From NCBI GenBank assembly GCA_946482545.1, contig CAMLRX010000114.1:1-17142 (forward strand): DNA of 17,142 nucleotides. Reading direction: 5' to 3'. The position numbers were made by a program, and so were the translations under genes. The number at the start of each line of letters is the position of its first letter. The first letter of the stretch is position 1. The stretch comes from an uncultured Flavihumibacter sp. (GTDB lineage Bacteria > Bacteroidota > Bacteroidia > Chitinophagales > Chitinophagaceae). Of the stretch, positions 1-7,949 are shown piece by piece. Below the pieces are notes generated by a model that searched no databases, was not told where the DNA came from, and worked only from the letters and a program-made list of their open reading frames with translations.

Positions 1-38
1 CTAATTTTGAACTGACCGGAAGAAGGGGCCGCTGACAG
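1..38. mobile_element. Possible end of an insertion sequence interrupting the recombinase
   Basis: The recombinase reading frame follows its family up to the LRHT motif, then turns into unrelated residues (VSGPFF and on) and stops at position 1. The change point is near position 36-40. Read leftwards on the minus strand, the foreign DNA begins 5'-TGTCAGCGGCCCC and shortly contains GGTCAGTTCAAAAT. A 5'-TG terminus and internal GGTCAGTT-like repeats recall the ends of IS21-family elements. That comparison is from memory and rests on under 40 bases, with no transposase in view. The break itself is well supported; the identity of the element is a guess. A deletion junction is an alternative. Confidence 0.3.
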
Positions 39-801
39 TATGACGAAGGGTGTACGTGCTAATCGGTTTATGAATACCGGCTTTTTTCACCGCCTGGGTT
101 ACAGCCATCTGGGTCGCTCGTTGCGAGAGAGGTTCTCCTGTTTTGCCTTCAAAAAAATATTTGACTGGTTTTTCGGCAGACAGGTGTGCAGCAATGCCGC
201 GAACAATCATATTTCCAAGGGGAACGTATCGGTCCTTACTACCCTTGCCCTGACGAACATGCAACATCCTGCGCTCAAGGTCAGCGTCTGCAATGGTGAG
301 TTGACGCACTTCGCTGCAACGAAGCCCGCAGCCATATAAAAGTCCGATCAGGAGTTTGTTCCTTAGTTGTGTGCAGGCCGACATCAGTAGCTTTACCTCC
401 GTACCGTTCAATACTACAGGTAGTTTTTTGGGCCGCTCAATCTCCGGCAGACCGAATTGCTTGTATTCCAGTCCGCGAAGTTTACAAACGAAACGCATGC
501 CGAATACGGTAAACTTAAAGAAGGTTACAGATAGTGATCTGTTTTGCAACAAATGGTGCAGGTAATCCATTACCTGATCCGCATCAAGATCAGTAGGCAG
601 TGTTTCATAATGAAGCGCCAGGTGCGCCAACTGACGCGCGTAATTATTAAGCGTACTCTTGCTTTTGCCGGATACGCTGATGGAACGCTCCATTTCCTTG
701 TACAACGCAGCAAACCCGCTTACGTTTATACATGCGCGTTCAATAATGGGTACATAGTTTTTCGGTCGCCCGTAGACGATAGTAGGATTAGGATATTGCA
801 T
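1..801 (-). pseudogene. C-terminally truncated tyrosine recombinase (IS91-associated type)
   Basis: This is a DNA strand-exchange enzyme of the phage-integrase family, of the kind found beside IS91-like transposases in Bacteroidota. Residues about 30-110 form the SAM-like core-binding domain (KSKSTLNNYARQL). The catalytic domain begins near residue 128 (LPVVLNGTEV). R161 in YGCGLRCSE is the first catalytic arginine, K186 in QGKGSKDRYVPLG the beta-hairpin lysine, and R253 in TLRHT the second arginine. The HxxR histidine position holds Y250. The frame then departs from the family (VSGPFFRSVQN, stop), so the later His/Trp and the nucleophilic tyrosine are missing; about 30-45 residues are lost and the product should be inactive. 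The ATG start lies 24 bases past the GH130 stop, on the same strand. Without its usual HUH transposase it looks like a mobile-element remnant. Family assignment is confident, the IS91 association less so. Confidence 0.8.
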
Positions 802-825
802 TGCTCTGAAACGGTATGCCTTCGG

Positions 826-2016
826 TTAGAACATACTTTTGCTGAATACAGCCTCGTTTTCCGTAATAATTTTTAATACAGATCGAACCGAACCTGCACT
901 TGTATAGGTATCTTCTTCCGTATTCGTTACATAATCTATCAACTGATCGATAGTGGTCTCTGCCACGTGCATCCTTGTATCTGAGGAGGCGTAATAGATC
1001 AATACGCGACCATCTTCTTCTTCAATCCATCCGTTACAGAACAGTACGTTCGAAACATCTCCAACTCTTTCTTCTCCTTCAGGGGCCATAAAATACCCGC
1101 CCGGTTTATGGATGATCCTCGTAATATCCTCTAATGCGGTCATGAAAAGATAAAGTACATAACGAAGTCCGGCGGCGGTGTGTCGAACACCGTGGGCCAG
1201 GTGCAGCCATCCCTTTGGGGTTTTGAGTGGCGCCGGTCCAAGTCCGTTCTTCGCTTCATAAACGGTGTGGTAGATCCTGGGATCGATTACCGTTTCCTTT
1301 TCAATATGCGGTGATCTGATATCGGGGCACAGGCCGAACCCGATGCCACCGCCTTTTCCCGCTTCAATGAACCCGTCCTGGGGACGGGTATAGAACGCAT
1401 ACTGGCCATGGACGTATTCAGGATGAAGGACCACATTCCTTTGTTGTGCTGAAGGCGTAACCAGGTCGGGCAGACGTTCCCAGTTGTCGAGGTCCTTTGT
1501 GCGGACGATGCCACATTGGGCGATAGCCGCAGACTGGTCAGAAACCGGGGCGGAGGAATCCCGGCGTTCAGTGCAGAAAAGTCCGTATATCCAGCCGTCT
1601 TCATGTTGCGTAAGGCGCATATCATACACGTTCACATCGGGATGAACGGTTTCCGGTAAGAGGAGTGGGAAGGGGCGGAACCTGAATCCGTCTGTACCGT
1701 TATCACTTTCTGCCAGGGCGAAAAATGATTTCCGGTCGGCACCTTCCACACGGGCGGCCAGTATATATTTTCCATCAAATTTTATGGCGCCGGCGTTGAA
1801 TACCGCGTTGATCCCGAAGCGTTCCATGAGAAAGGGATTGCTGTTTTCGTTTAGGTCGTACCGCCAGGAAATGGGGGTGTGCGCCGCCGTTAGTACCGGA
1901 TATCTGTACCTGTAAAATATACCGTTTCCGTGTTCCTGTTTCATATTGGGACGGTTGATGAGCTTTTCATACTCCCCTTGCAACATGTTCAGCCTGCTTT
2001 CAAAATGTGCGCTCAT
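826..2016 (-). CDS. GH130 4-O-beta-D-mannosyl-D-glucose phosphorylase
   Basis: This cytoplasmic enzyme splits beta-1,4-mannosyl-glucose with phosphate into alpha-mannose 1-phosphate and glucose, the last step of the Bacteroides-type mannan pathway. The 396-residue protein matches the GH130 subfamily 1 enzyme of Bacteroides fragilis as I recall it, at similar length. Shared blocks are [13 protein letters not shown] (36-48), [18 protein letters not shown] (51-68), [16 protein letters not shown] (89-104), [14 protein letters not shown] (129-142), [28 protein letters not shown], and [12 protein letters not shown] near the end. D132 in NVYDMRL aligns with the proposed general acid of the family. 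There is no signal peptide, as expected for an intracellular phosphorylase. It starts 25 bases after the symporter stop and is the last gene of the mannan operon. A mannooligosaccharide phosphorylase is the alternative, but the subfamily 1 blocks favour mannosyl-glucose. Confidence 0.92.
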   Translation of the reverse strand: MSAHFESRLNMLQGEYEKLINRPNMKQEHGNGIFYRYRYPVLTAAHTPISWRYDLNENSNPFLMERFGINAVFNAGAIKFDGKYILAARVEGADRKSFFALAESDNGTDGFRFRPFPLLLPETVHPDVNVYDMRLTQHEDGWIYGLFCTERRDSSAPVSDQSAAIAQCGIVRTKDLDNWERLPDLVTPSAQQRNVVLHPEYVHGQYAFYTRPQDGFIEAGKGGGIGFGLCPDIRSPHIEKETVIDPRIYHTVYEAKNGLGPAPLKTPKGWLHLAHGVRHTAAGLRYVLYLFMTALEDITRIIHKPGGYFMAPEGEERVGDVSNVLFCNGWIEEEDGRVLIYYASSDTRMHVAETTIDQLIDYVTNTEEDTYTSAGSVRSVLKIITENEAVFSKSMF

Positions 2017-2041
2017 AAAACTTCATTTGCTTGTGATACAT

Positions 2042-3865
2042 TTAGTTTTCCAGTTTATTCCACCATGTTCTTTTCAGGATAAAGATGATAACAGCCAGGA
2101 TGAGGATAACGGTCCAGAGCGGCGTCTGCATACCCAGGACAATATACATAGGCAGTAAGGTAAGGCAACATTGGGCAATGATACCGAGCAGTACATTGAA
2201 CATATCGGTACCGAATCTTTTATTGGGAATAAAGTCCGGGTTTTCAGCCATTACTTTATCGTGTACGGGCTTCCAGAAGCCCCATGGTTTCACAGTGCTG
2301 TAGAATAATTTGAGTGTACCTTCATCAGAAGGCGGGGCTGTGTATGTTCCGATGATACAGCCCGCAATGGAAATGAGGAAGAGCAGCGGCCATTTGTAAA
2401 GTGGCAGCCCGTCGAACAGCAACGGGAATACAAGTGCTGCGGCGATGCCCGCCATCATACCCCAGAAAAAACCATTCGCGTTGAAGCGCCACCAATACCA
2501 TTTCAGCACGTTGGCGGCGATGTATCCGCCATACAATGCGCCCACTATCCATTGAAGAATACTGTTCACATCTTTCGCAAAGAAGCCCAGGACAATACCG
2601 GCGATTACCACTACAATGCCCATCAGGTAATTCATGTAGATAATGCGCCTGTTGGACGCCTGCGGGTGCACATATTTAAGGTAGATGTCGTTTACAATGT
2701 ACGCCTGCGCTGCGTTAAGTGTGCCGGAGAATGTACCCATGAATGCGCCGAGCAACCCGGTAAGTACGAGGCCGAGTAAACCTGCGGGAAGAAAATTGTT
2801 GATAGCCGCTGGAAGTATTCTTTCAAAATCAGTCCCGGTAGGCGAGGAGATGCCCAGTTGCGGGAAATACAGCAGCGCCAATACAGTTAGACCAATCACC
2901 ATGGAATACCGGATCGGAAGCAATACGATGGATACGAACCCCGTCATTTTAGATGCCTCTTTGGGTGAACGCGTGGAAAGTATTTTCTGCATATCGTAAT
3001 TGGGCGCCGGACCTGCAAGGCTTGCGAAAATTCCCTTGAACAGCATCATCATAAAGAAAATACCGAACAGGCCGAAGCCATCTTCCTGTATCTTTTTGTT
3101 CGCGTCTGCTACGATGTTGGTCCAGTCCATGTTAAGTTCCCAGCCGAAAAATGGGGTGCGCCATTCTTCGGGTACACGCAGTTCATTTCCTTGCAGGTGT
3201 TTCATGGCGATCACGGCGATCACGATGCAGCCTGCGGTCATGATAATGTATTTGATCACGTCGCCCAGTACGATGCTGTGCATGCCGCCCAATATGGAAT
3301 AGAACATCGCGAAGAGGGTGAACACGATACCGTAGAAATGTGGTACATAAGCGGGACTTACCTGGAACGGAACATAAGCGGATACCAGGTTCCAGGGAAT
3401 GAATATTTCCATGAATTTCCCCAGGCCAATGAAGCCATACGCCAGGAAGCCGAGGCAGCCGAGCAGTGCGAAAACCACGGTGATGTTGTGCGAGGCACGA
3501 ACGCTCCTGCCGCTGGTGCCGAAGCGGGTAGCGAGCCATTCCGCGCCTGTATTGGCATTGGACCGTCGCAGCCATTTTGCCAGGAACATCATGTTGAATA
3601 CCTGGTTGAAAACCGGCCACAGCCATGGAATCCAGATGCTTTTCAGGCCGTACACAAAGCACAGCGCCACCATCCACATGGTGCCGCTGATGTCGAACAT
3701 ATCTGACGCGTCGCTCAACCCCAGCATATACCAGGGCAGTTTTTTTCCGCCCATGAGGTAGCTCTCTTTGTTCACGCGGGCACGCTTGCGCATGAGCCAG
3801 CCGATCATCACCATCAGGGCGAGGTAAGAAACAACAATGGCAAGGTCTATGGGTTGGAGTTTCAT
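2042..3865 (-). CDS. Sodium:solute symporter, probable mannobiose/mannosyl-glucose importer
   Basis: This inner-membrane transporter of the SSS family uses the sodium gradient to bring in a small solute. The 607-residue protein starts with a membrane segment (DLAIVVSYLALMVMIGWLM, 7-25), then the family's YLMGGKKLPWYMLGLS block (36-51). About 13-14 hydrophobic segments follow, the last near the C-terminus (WTVILILAVIIFIL). LGAFMGTFSGTLNAAQAYIVNDIY (372-395) matches the TM8 region whose serines bind sodium in vSGLT-like proteins; S380 is the likely equivalent. It lies 6 bases after the mannanase stop and 25 before the phosphorylase start, so the three are surely one operon. A similar symporter sits beside the phosphorylase in the B. 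fragilis mannan cluster. The substrate is inferred from context: a beta-mannobiose or mannosyl-glucose disaccharide made by the mannanase. Confidence 0.9.
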   Translation of the reverse strand: MKLQPIDLAIVVSYLALMVMIGWLMRKRARVNKESYLMGGKKLPWYMLGLSDASDMFDISGTMWMVALCFVYGLKSIWIPWLWPVFNQVFNMMFLAKWLRRSNANTGAEWLATRFGTSGRSVRASHNITVVFALLGCLGFLAYGFIGLGKFMEIFIPWNLVSAYVPFQVSPAYVPHFYGIVFTLFAMFYSILGGMHSIVLGDVIKYIIMTAGCIVIAVIAMKHLQGNELRVPEEWRTPFFGWELNMDWTNIVADANKKIQEDGFGLFGIFFMMMLFKGIFASLAGPAPNYDMQKILSTRSPKEASKMTGFVSIVLLPIRYSMVIGLTVLALLYFPQLGISSPTGTDFERILPAAINNFLPAGLLGLVLTGLLGAFMGTFSGTLNAAQAYIVNDIYLKYVHPQASNRRIIYMNYLMGIVVVIAGIVLGFFAKDVNSILQWIVGALYGGYIAANVLKWYWWRFNANGFFWGMMAGIAAALVFPLLFDGLPLYKWPLLFLISIAGCIIGTYTAPPSDEGTLKLFYSTVKPWGFWKPVHDKVMAENPDFIPNKRFGTDMFNVLLGIIAQCCLTLLPMYIVLGMQTPLWTVILILAVIIFILKRTWWNKLEN

Positions 3866-3871
3866 GCGGGT

Positions 3872-5161
3872 TTAGCGCTGGGCGGTTACTGGCCTCGTGA
3901 ACGACCGGATGAGTTTTAACGTTGAACTGTCTGAAGAAAAAACGGAATACAATCCCTGCTGCTCCATGGGGGGATCGCCCATCCATTCATCGCCTTTCTT
4001 TTTGAAATCCTGCCCGGGAATGGGACGTGCATCTCCGCCGTAAGCCCAGAAATTCGCTCCGGCAATCACATCGCCTGTTTTTTTGTGTTTTAACCATTCG
4101 GAAAAGATCTGGCGGTAGTATTCATCACGGGTAGCAGTAGCCGCTTTGTGGGAGTACACCATACCGTCTCGGTTCCAGCCGAATTCTTCGATTACCAGCG
4201 GTTTCTTCAGTTTCCGCGCCAGTTGTACGTGCTTCTCCACATATTCCGCGCTCAGTTTATAGGCGTTCTTTACCTGCTCTGTAGAATCCGTGTGCGTGAA
4301 CCATCCCCAGTTTTTGGGCCAGATATGGATGGTGAGGTAATCCACATTTTTATCCAGGTGAATCCGTTCGTACAAGGCGTCATCTGCTGTACCGATAGTG
4401 CCTTCGTGGCCCAGAGTCACCAGTTGTTTCGGCGCTTTCTTTTTGATGGCTGCTGAAACGTCGGCGATCCACTTAGCATAAGCTTCATTGGCAGCCGGAC
4501 GCATGGGGCGGGGTTCGTTGGCGAGTTCCCAGGCCATGATGGTGGCGTCTTCTGTATATTTTTTACCGGTAAGGTGGTTGGTATGGTTCAGCACCACGTT
4601 CATGTGCTTGTTGTAATCCTCCAGGCATGGCGCACAGGAATAGAATTTACTCACCACATCGCGGAGTTCATCCCAGTCTAGTTTTTTGCGGAAAGTTTCT
4701 TCGCTGATCACATTGTTCCACCGCAGGTATTGGATGAATCCGCCGCTCCATTCCCAGTTGTTGCTGAAAAAAACGATGGCCTTCATATTCCTTTTCTTCA
4801 TCTCCACCAGCAATACATCCAGTCCTTTTAACACACTTTCATTAAACTTTCCTTTCTCCGGTTGCAGCGCCGGGCCTACGCGTTCCACGCCCTGCACCAG
4901 TCCTTCTCCTTCAGCGCCGGCCAGTACCCGCAAATTTGTTACGCCCAAGGCTTTTAGCTGATCCAGTTCCCGCCGGAGGCGGTTGATGCCTCTATCCAAA
5001 TCTTTTTCCAGCGGAAGTAAAGATCCATACCAGTAATTGGTACCGATATAATAATAGGGCTGACCGTTCAATATAAACTGGTGGTTACGCACCGTTACGA
5101 ACTGTGCCTCCACGGAAGCAATGCCGGCCAGCAGCAACGCCAATAGCAGTAGTTTTTTCAT
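3872..5161 (-). CDS. GH5 endo-beta-1,4-mannanase (subfamily 7-like)
   Basis: This is a glycoside hydrolase that cuts beta-1,4-mannan or glucomannan chains with retention of configuration. Residues 1-19 form a Sec signal peptide (MKKLLLLALLLAGIASVEA, cut before QF). There is no lipobox cysteine, so the enzyme is periplasmic or secreted rather than lipid-anchored. The rest is one GH5 TIM barrel. IGTNYWYGS (39-47) forms the first strand region, WELANEPR (211-218) gives the acid/base E216, TIHIWPKNWGW (277-287) holds the conserved active-site histidine and tryptophan, and VIEEFGW (323-329) gives the nucleophile E326. Length (429 residues) fits single-domain mannanases and no carbohydrate-binding module is attached. 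The gene starts 80 bases after the surface-binding protein gene, with its own -7 box at 5176-5183. The family is very likely; mannan specificity is supported by the GH130 neighbour and the GH5_7-like motifs. Confidence 0.9.
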   Translation of the reverse strand: MKKLLLLALLLAGIASVEAQFVTVRNHQFILNGQPYYYIGTNYWYGSLLPLEKDLDRGINRLRRELDQLKALGVTNLRVLAGAEGEGLVQGVERVGPALQPEKGKFNESVLKGLDVLLVEMKKRNMKAIVFFSNNWEWSGGFIQYLRWNNVISEETFRKKLDWDELRDVVSKFYSCAPCLEDYNKHMNVVLNHTNHLTGKKYTEDATIMAWELANEPRPMRPAANEAYAKWIADVSAAIKKKAPKQLVTLGHEGTIGTADDALYERIHLDKNVDYLTIHIWPKNWGWFTHTDSTEQVKNAYKLSAEYVEKHVQLARKLKKPLVIEEFGWNRDGMVYSHKAATATRDEYYRQIFSEWLKHKKTGDVIAGANFWAYGGDARPIPGQDFKKKGDEWMGDPPMEQQGLYSVFSSDSSTLKLIRSFTRPVTAQR

Positions 5162-5175
5162 CTTCAGATTTTCTC

Positions 5176-5183
5176 CAAATTTA
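5176..5183 (-). promoter_or_regulatory. Bacteroidota -7 promoter element upstream of the mannanase gene
   Basis: On the minus strand this reads TAAATTTG, a perfect match to the TAnnTTTG -7 element of the Bacteroidota primary sigma factor. It ends 14 bases before the mannanase ATG, so the transcript would have a leader of roughly 11 bases. No clear TTTG or TTG is seen at the -33 position. It suggests that the mannanase-symporter-phosphorylase genes can be transcribed apart from susC/susD. No terminator hairpin was seen in the 80-base gap, so read-through from susC is also possible. Confidence 0.5.
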
Positions 5184-5241
5184 GTTCGCTCCTTTTGTAA
5201 AGCGATAGCGATGTGGTCAGTTATTTTATCCTTTCTGAACG

Positions 5242-6327
5242 CTATTTTACGAGCATGATGTCATCGAAATGGAAGGTCTCATTTGCGTTATCGGGACCAT
5301 GAATCCTGAACCGAAGCACGGAGAATGTTCCGGAAGGTGTTGCGCCCCAGAGTTTCGCTTCCGTGAGCGGTATCTTGAAATATTTCCAGGTATTGGCAGG
5401 GATGTCCACTTTATAACCGAGTGATTCGTTGTCTTTGTCGGGATCCTGCTGCAGCGAATACACGTACAGGCTATGGTCTGCGGAAGCGCCTTTTACCCAG
5501 AAACTGAGGTATTTGTAATCGGGCGAATACGCCACGCGCGGCCACCAGTTGGCGAATCCGATCAGGTGCCAGTTGCCTTTGGCGTAGGTTTTGGCTACGG
5601 ATTTGGTGCCCGATTTGAATTCGGTGGTAGAGATAAATCCGCCGTCCCCCCAGGAGTTGTCGCTGAAATCAGGACCGTATGCGTCGGTGAAGATGAGCAG
5701 GGCCTTGTCGACGTTCACGAATTCCTGAGTGGTGGTGATTTTTCCTGATGCGTTCGTAATGTCAAGCGTACCGCGGTTCACATTGCTAGCAGGCATATCT
5801 ATCACCATTGTTTTCCTGGATTTGGAAACGATGGTTGCGGCATCAGTGGTGCCCGTAATGATTACCTTGGAAACATCATCGAGGTTGTTACCGGTAAGTG
5901 TGAGCCTGGTGCCTGCGGTAAAGTTGTAATTGGAAACGTCCGAAACGCTGGGCAGGGCGATTACATTGAACGGAACCGACAATGTTTTTCCCGCACTGTT
6001 GGTGAGAATGATGTTTTGCGGGCCGCCGAAAGCCGTGTCGGGCACGCGGAAAAGAATGTTCTTTTCTGTATTCAGTGTGGGTTGCACCATGGAGGGTACA
6101 TCCTGGTTGTCGAATACAATGCTGCGGATATCGCCCAAGCCCGCTCCTGAAAGGGTGAGCAATGTACCTCCACCACCTTCGGTGGGTGTGATGGCTGTAA
6201 AGGTAGGCGTGCCGGGAGCATTATCCGGGCGTCCGTCCTCGTCTTTTTTGCAGGAAAAAAACAGGCTGCAAAAGAGTATGGACAAAGGAATGATTTGTTT
6301 ATAAAAATTGCTTGTGCGCATATTCAA
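5242..6327 (-). CDS. TIG-domain surface glycan-binding lipoprotein (SusE-position)
   Basis: This is an outer-membrane lipoprotein likely to bind mannan at the cell surface and hand it to the SusC/SusD transporter. The N-terminus is a lipoprotein signal ending FFSC, with C26 as the lipidated cysteine. It is followed by KKDEDG, an acidic stretch like the surface-export signal of Bacteroidota lipoproteins. Two IPT/TIG beta-sandwich domains follow (about 41-122, PTFTAITPTEGGGGTLLTLSG; and about 125-205, SVSDVSNYNFTAGTRLTLTG). The C-terminal part (about 208-361) is a separate beta-rich module with exposed-looking aromatics W253, W261, W262 and W277 and an ending FHFDDIMLV, like jelly-roll carbohydrate-binding domains. 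It starts 15 bases after susD, in the place of SusE or an SGBP. M1 is used; M3, six bases in, is an equal candidate. The role is inferred from position and architecture; the ligand is not shown by sequence. Confidence 0.82.
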   Translation of the reverse strand: MNMRTSNFYKQIIPLSILFCSLFFSCKKDEDGRPDNAPGTPTFTAITPTEGGGGTLLTLSGAGLGDIRSIVFDNQDVPSMVQPTLNTEKNILFRVPDTAFGGPQNIILTNSAGKTLSVPFNVIALPSVSDVSNYNFTAGTRLTLTGNNLDDVSKVIITGTTDAATIVSKSRKTMVIDMPASNVNRGTLDITNASGKITTTQEFVNVDKALLIFTDAYGPDFSDNSWGDGGFISTTEFKSGTKSVAKTYAKGNWHLIGFANWWPRVAYSPDYKYLSFWVKGASADHSLYVYSLQQDPDKDNESLGYKVDIPANTWKYFKIPLTEAKLWGATPSGTFSVLRFRIHGPDNANETFHFDDIMLVK

Positions 6328-6342
6328 TATTTTTGAAGATGA

Positions 6343-7920
6343 TCAATAGTAAGGAACGGGATCTTTCGCTAATTCAGGATCCTGTAATATCTCTCCCGCC
6401 GGAATGGGCAGGTACATCATTCTTTCCGTGAAATTGGTGACATAGAAGGGGTATTCTTTGTTGCCCCTGTTCTGTGCTTCTATGAGCTGCTTTGCTTTCG
6501 CGAAGCCCTGGCGCTGTATGTCGAACCAGTAATCGCCCTCAAAAGCGAACTCCACCCTTCTTTCTTTCAGAATGTCTTCAGCCGTGATGGATGTTTTTTC
6601 AGACAACTGCGCACGTTTCCGTACTTTATTAAATGCTTTTAATGCCTCCACATCGTTGGTGGAAGCGCTGGTGCCCAATACGGCTTCCGCATAAATCAGC
6701 AATACATCGGCATAACGCAGTACCATGGTGTTGATGCCGGTATTCATGCCCAAAACGGATTCTCCTCCGTATTTTTTACCCGGTCCCACCACGTATTTCG
6801 CGATGTTGGTACGCGTATCGTTTTTTTGTCCGCCCATGCCGCCCGCGGGCTGGATGGTATCGTATTTATAACCGTTGGCCATAAATGAATTGTAGGTGCC
6901 GTTGGAAGATTGCGGTTTCCATTCCGCTTTGCTCCAGCCATGTTCCATCATAGAACCTTTCCGGCGGATATCACCGAATTCATAGGCATTCTGGATGTCC
7001 ATGGAAGGAATATAAAGTTCCCACATCGCGGCCTCATCGGTTTGTAAATTGGATGGACCACGATCCGGATTTTTCTGGTTCCCCGAGCCCCATGGATTGG
7101 AAGTAAGCTGGTGCTGAATAGAGAAAAGGGATTCTATATTGTTGTTGAGGCTGCTGGAATTGAACATGCCTGCATAATCCTGTACAAGGTCGTGTTTGTT
7201 GGAGCTGATTACTTCCCAGGCTTTGGCTTTGGCTTTCTCATAGTCTTTATTGTAGAGGTAGAGTTTGGCCATCATGCCACGGGCGGAATTTTTAGTGAGC
7301 CGGCCGGGAACAGGATCGGTTTCGGGCAATCCGGCTTCTGCGGCCTGCAATTCTTCCAGCGCGAAGCGCAGTACATCCTGCTTCAGGTAGCGGGGGATGT
7401 TAAAATTACCGGTTAACGCGGTTTGTCCGGGATCCGTTACAATAGGCGCGTGTCCCCATATTCTTGCGATAAAAAAATACACCGTTCCCCGGAAGAAATG
7501 GCATTCCGCGATAGCGGGATCAAGAAAAGTCGCGTTGCCACCCATGGCTTTTTTCTGTTCCAACGCTTTCATGTATTCGCTGGTCCAGCCACCTATTTTG
7601 TAAAATACTTTCCAGGCATCGGCCACACGAACCGCGGTAGAAGCAAGGGTGAAGTTCAGGAATGGTGCATCATCGGCATTGCCGCCACCGGTATATTCGT
7701 TGCCGGCCATCACATCGCCGATGGCATCCATGGCGCGGTTCTCGTAGCCGGACCAGGGTAAGCCGTAAAGCGTACTGGTCAGACTTCTTACTTCAGCTTC
7801 CGTGTTGTAAAAGTTAGATAAAGTGGTTCCATCGAGTGAACTGCGTTCTATAAAATCTTTTTTGCATGATGCCATCGTGATGGCCACGATGCCCAGTGCG
7901 TAAAGCGTTGTTTTTTTCAT
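6343..7920 (-). CDS. RagB/SusD family nutrient-uptake outer-membrane lipoprotein
   Basis: This is the substrate-capturing lid of a SusC/SusD glycan importer, lipid-anchored on the outer face of the outer membrane. The signal peptide ends TMASC with C19 as the lipidated residue, followed by KKDFIE. The N-terminal SusD domain (about 20-230) has the usual TPR-like helices, for example AIAECHFFRGTVYFFIARIWGHAPIV from 136. The C-terminal domain carries the family hallmarks LRYADVLLIYAEA (401-413) and ILKERRVEFAFEGDYWFDIQR (450-470). Length (525 residues) is normal for the family. It lies 29 bases after the susC-like gene and 15 before the TIG lipoprotein, so the three are co-transcribed. Mannan or glucomannan as ligand is inferred from the mannanase and GH130 genes downstream. 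Confidence 0.93.
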   Translation of the reverse strand: MKKTTLYALGIVAITMASCKKDFIERSSLDGTTLSNFYNTEAEVRSLTSTLYGLPWSGYENRAMDAIGDVMAGNEYTGGGNADDAPFLNFTLASTAVRVADAWKVFYKIGGWTSEYMKALEQKKAMGGNATFLDPAIAECHFFRGTVYFFIARIWGHAPIVTDPGQTALTGNFNIPRYLKQDVLRFALEELQAAEAGLPETDPVPGRLTKNSARGMMAKLYLYNKDYEKAKAKAWEVISSNKHDLVQDYAGMFNSSSLNNNIESLFSIQHQLTSNPWGSGNQKNPDRGPSNLQTDEAAMWELYIPSMDIQNAYEFGDIRRKGSMMEHGWSKAEWKPQSSNGTYNSFMANGYKYDTIQPAGGMGGQKNDTRTNIAKYVVGPGKKYGGESVLGMNTGINTMVLRYADVLLIYAEAVLGTSASTNDVEALKAFNKVRKRAQLSEKTSITAEDILKERRVEFAFEGDYWFDIQRQGFAKAKQLIEAQNRGNKEYPFYVTNFTERMMYLPIPAGEILQDPELAKDPVPYY

Positions 7921-7949
7921 AACTGCAATATTTAAGCGGATGCAGGGAA

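Noticed and set aside
814..836. GTATG/CATAC inverted repeat between the GH130 stop and the recombinase
   Set aside because: Arms of only 5 bases with a 13-base loop and no T-run; neither a terminator nor an element end can be claimed.
3183..3986. Long open frame (267 codons) overlapping the symporter and mannanase ends
   Set aside because: It is a shadow frame on the same strand, rich in Arg/His/Pro, with no recognisable domain; the two overlapped genes are clear family members.
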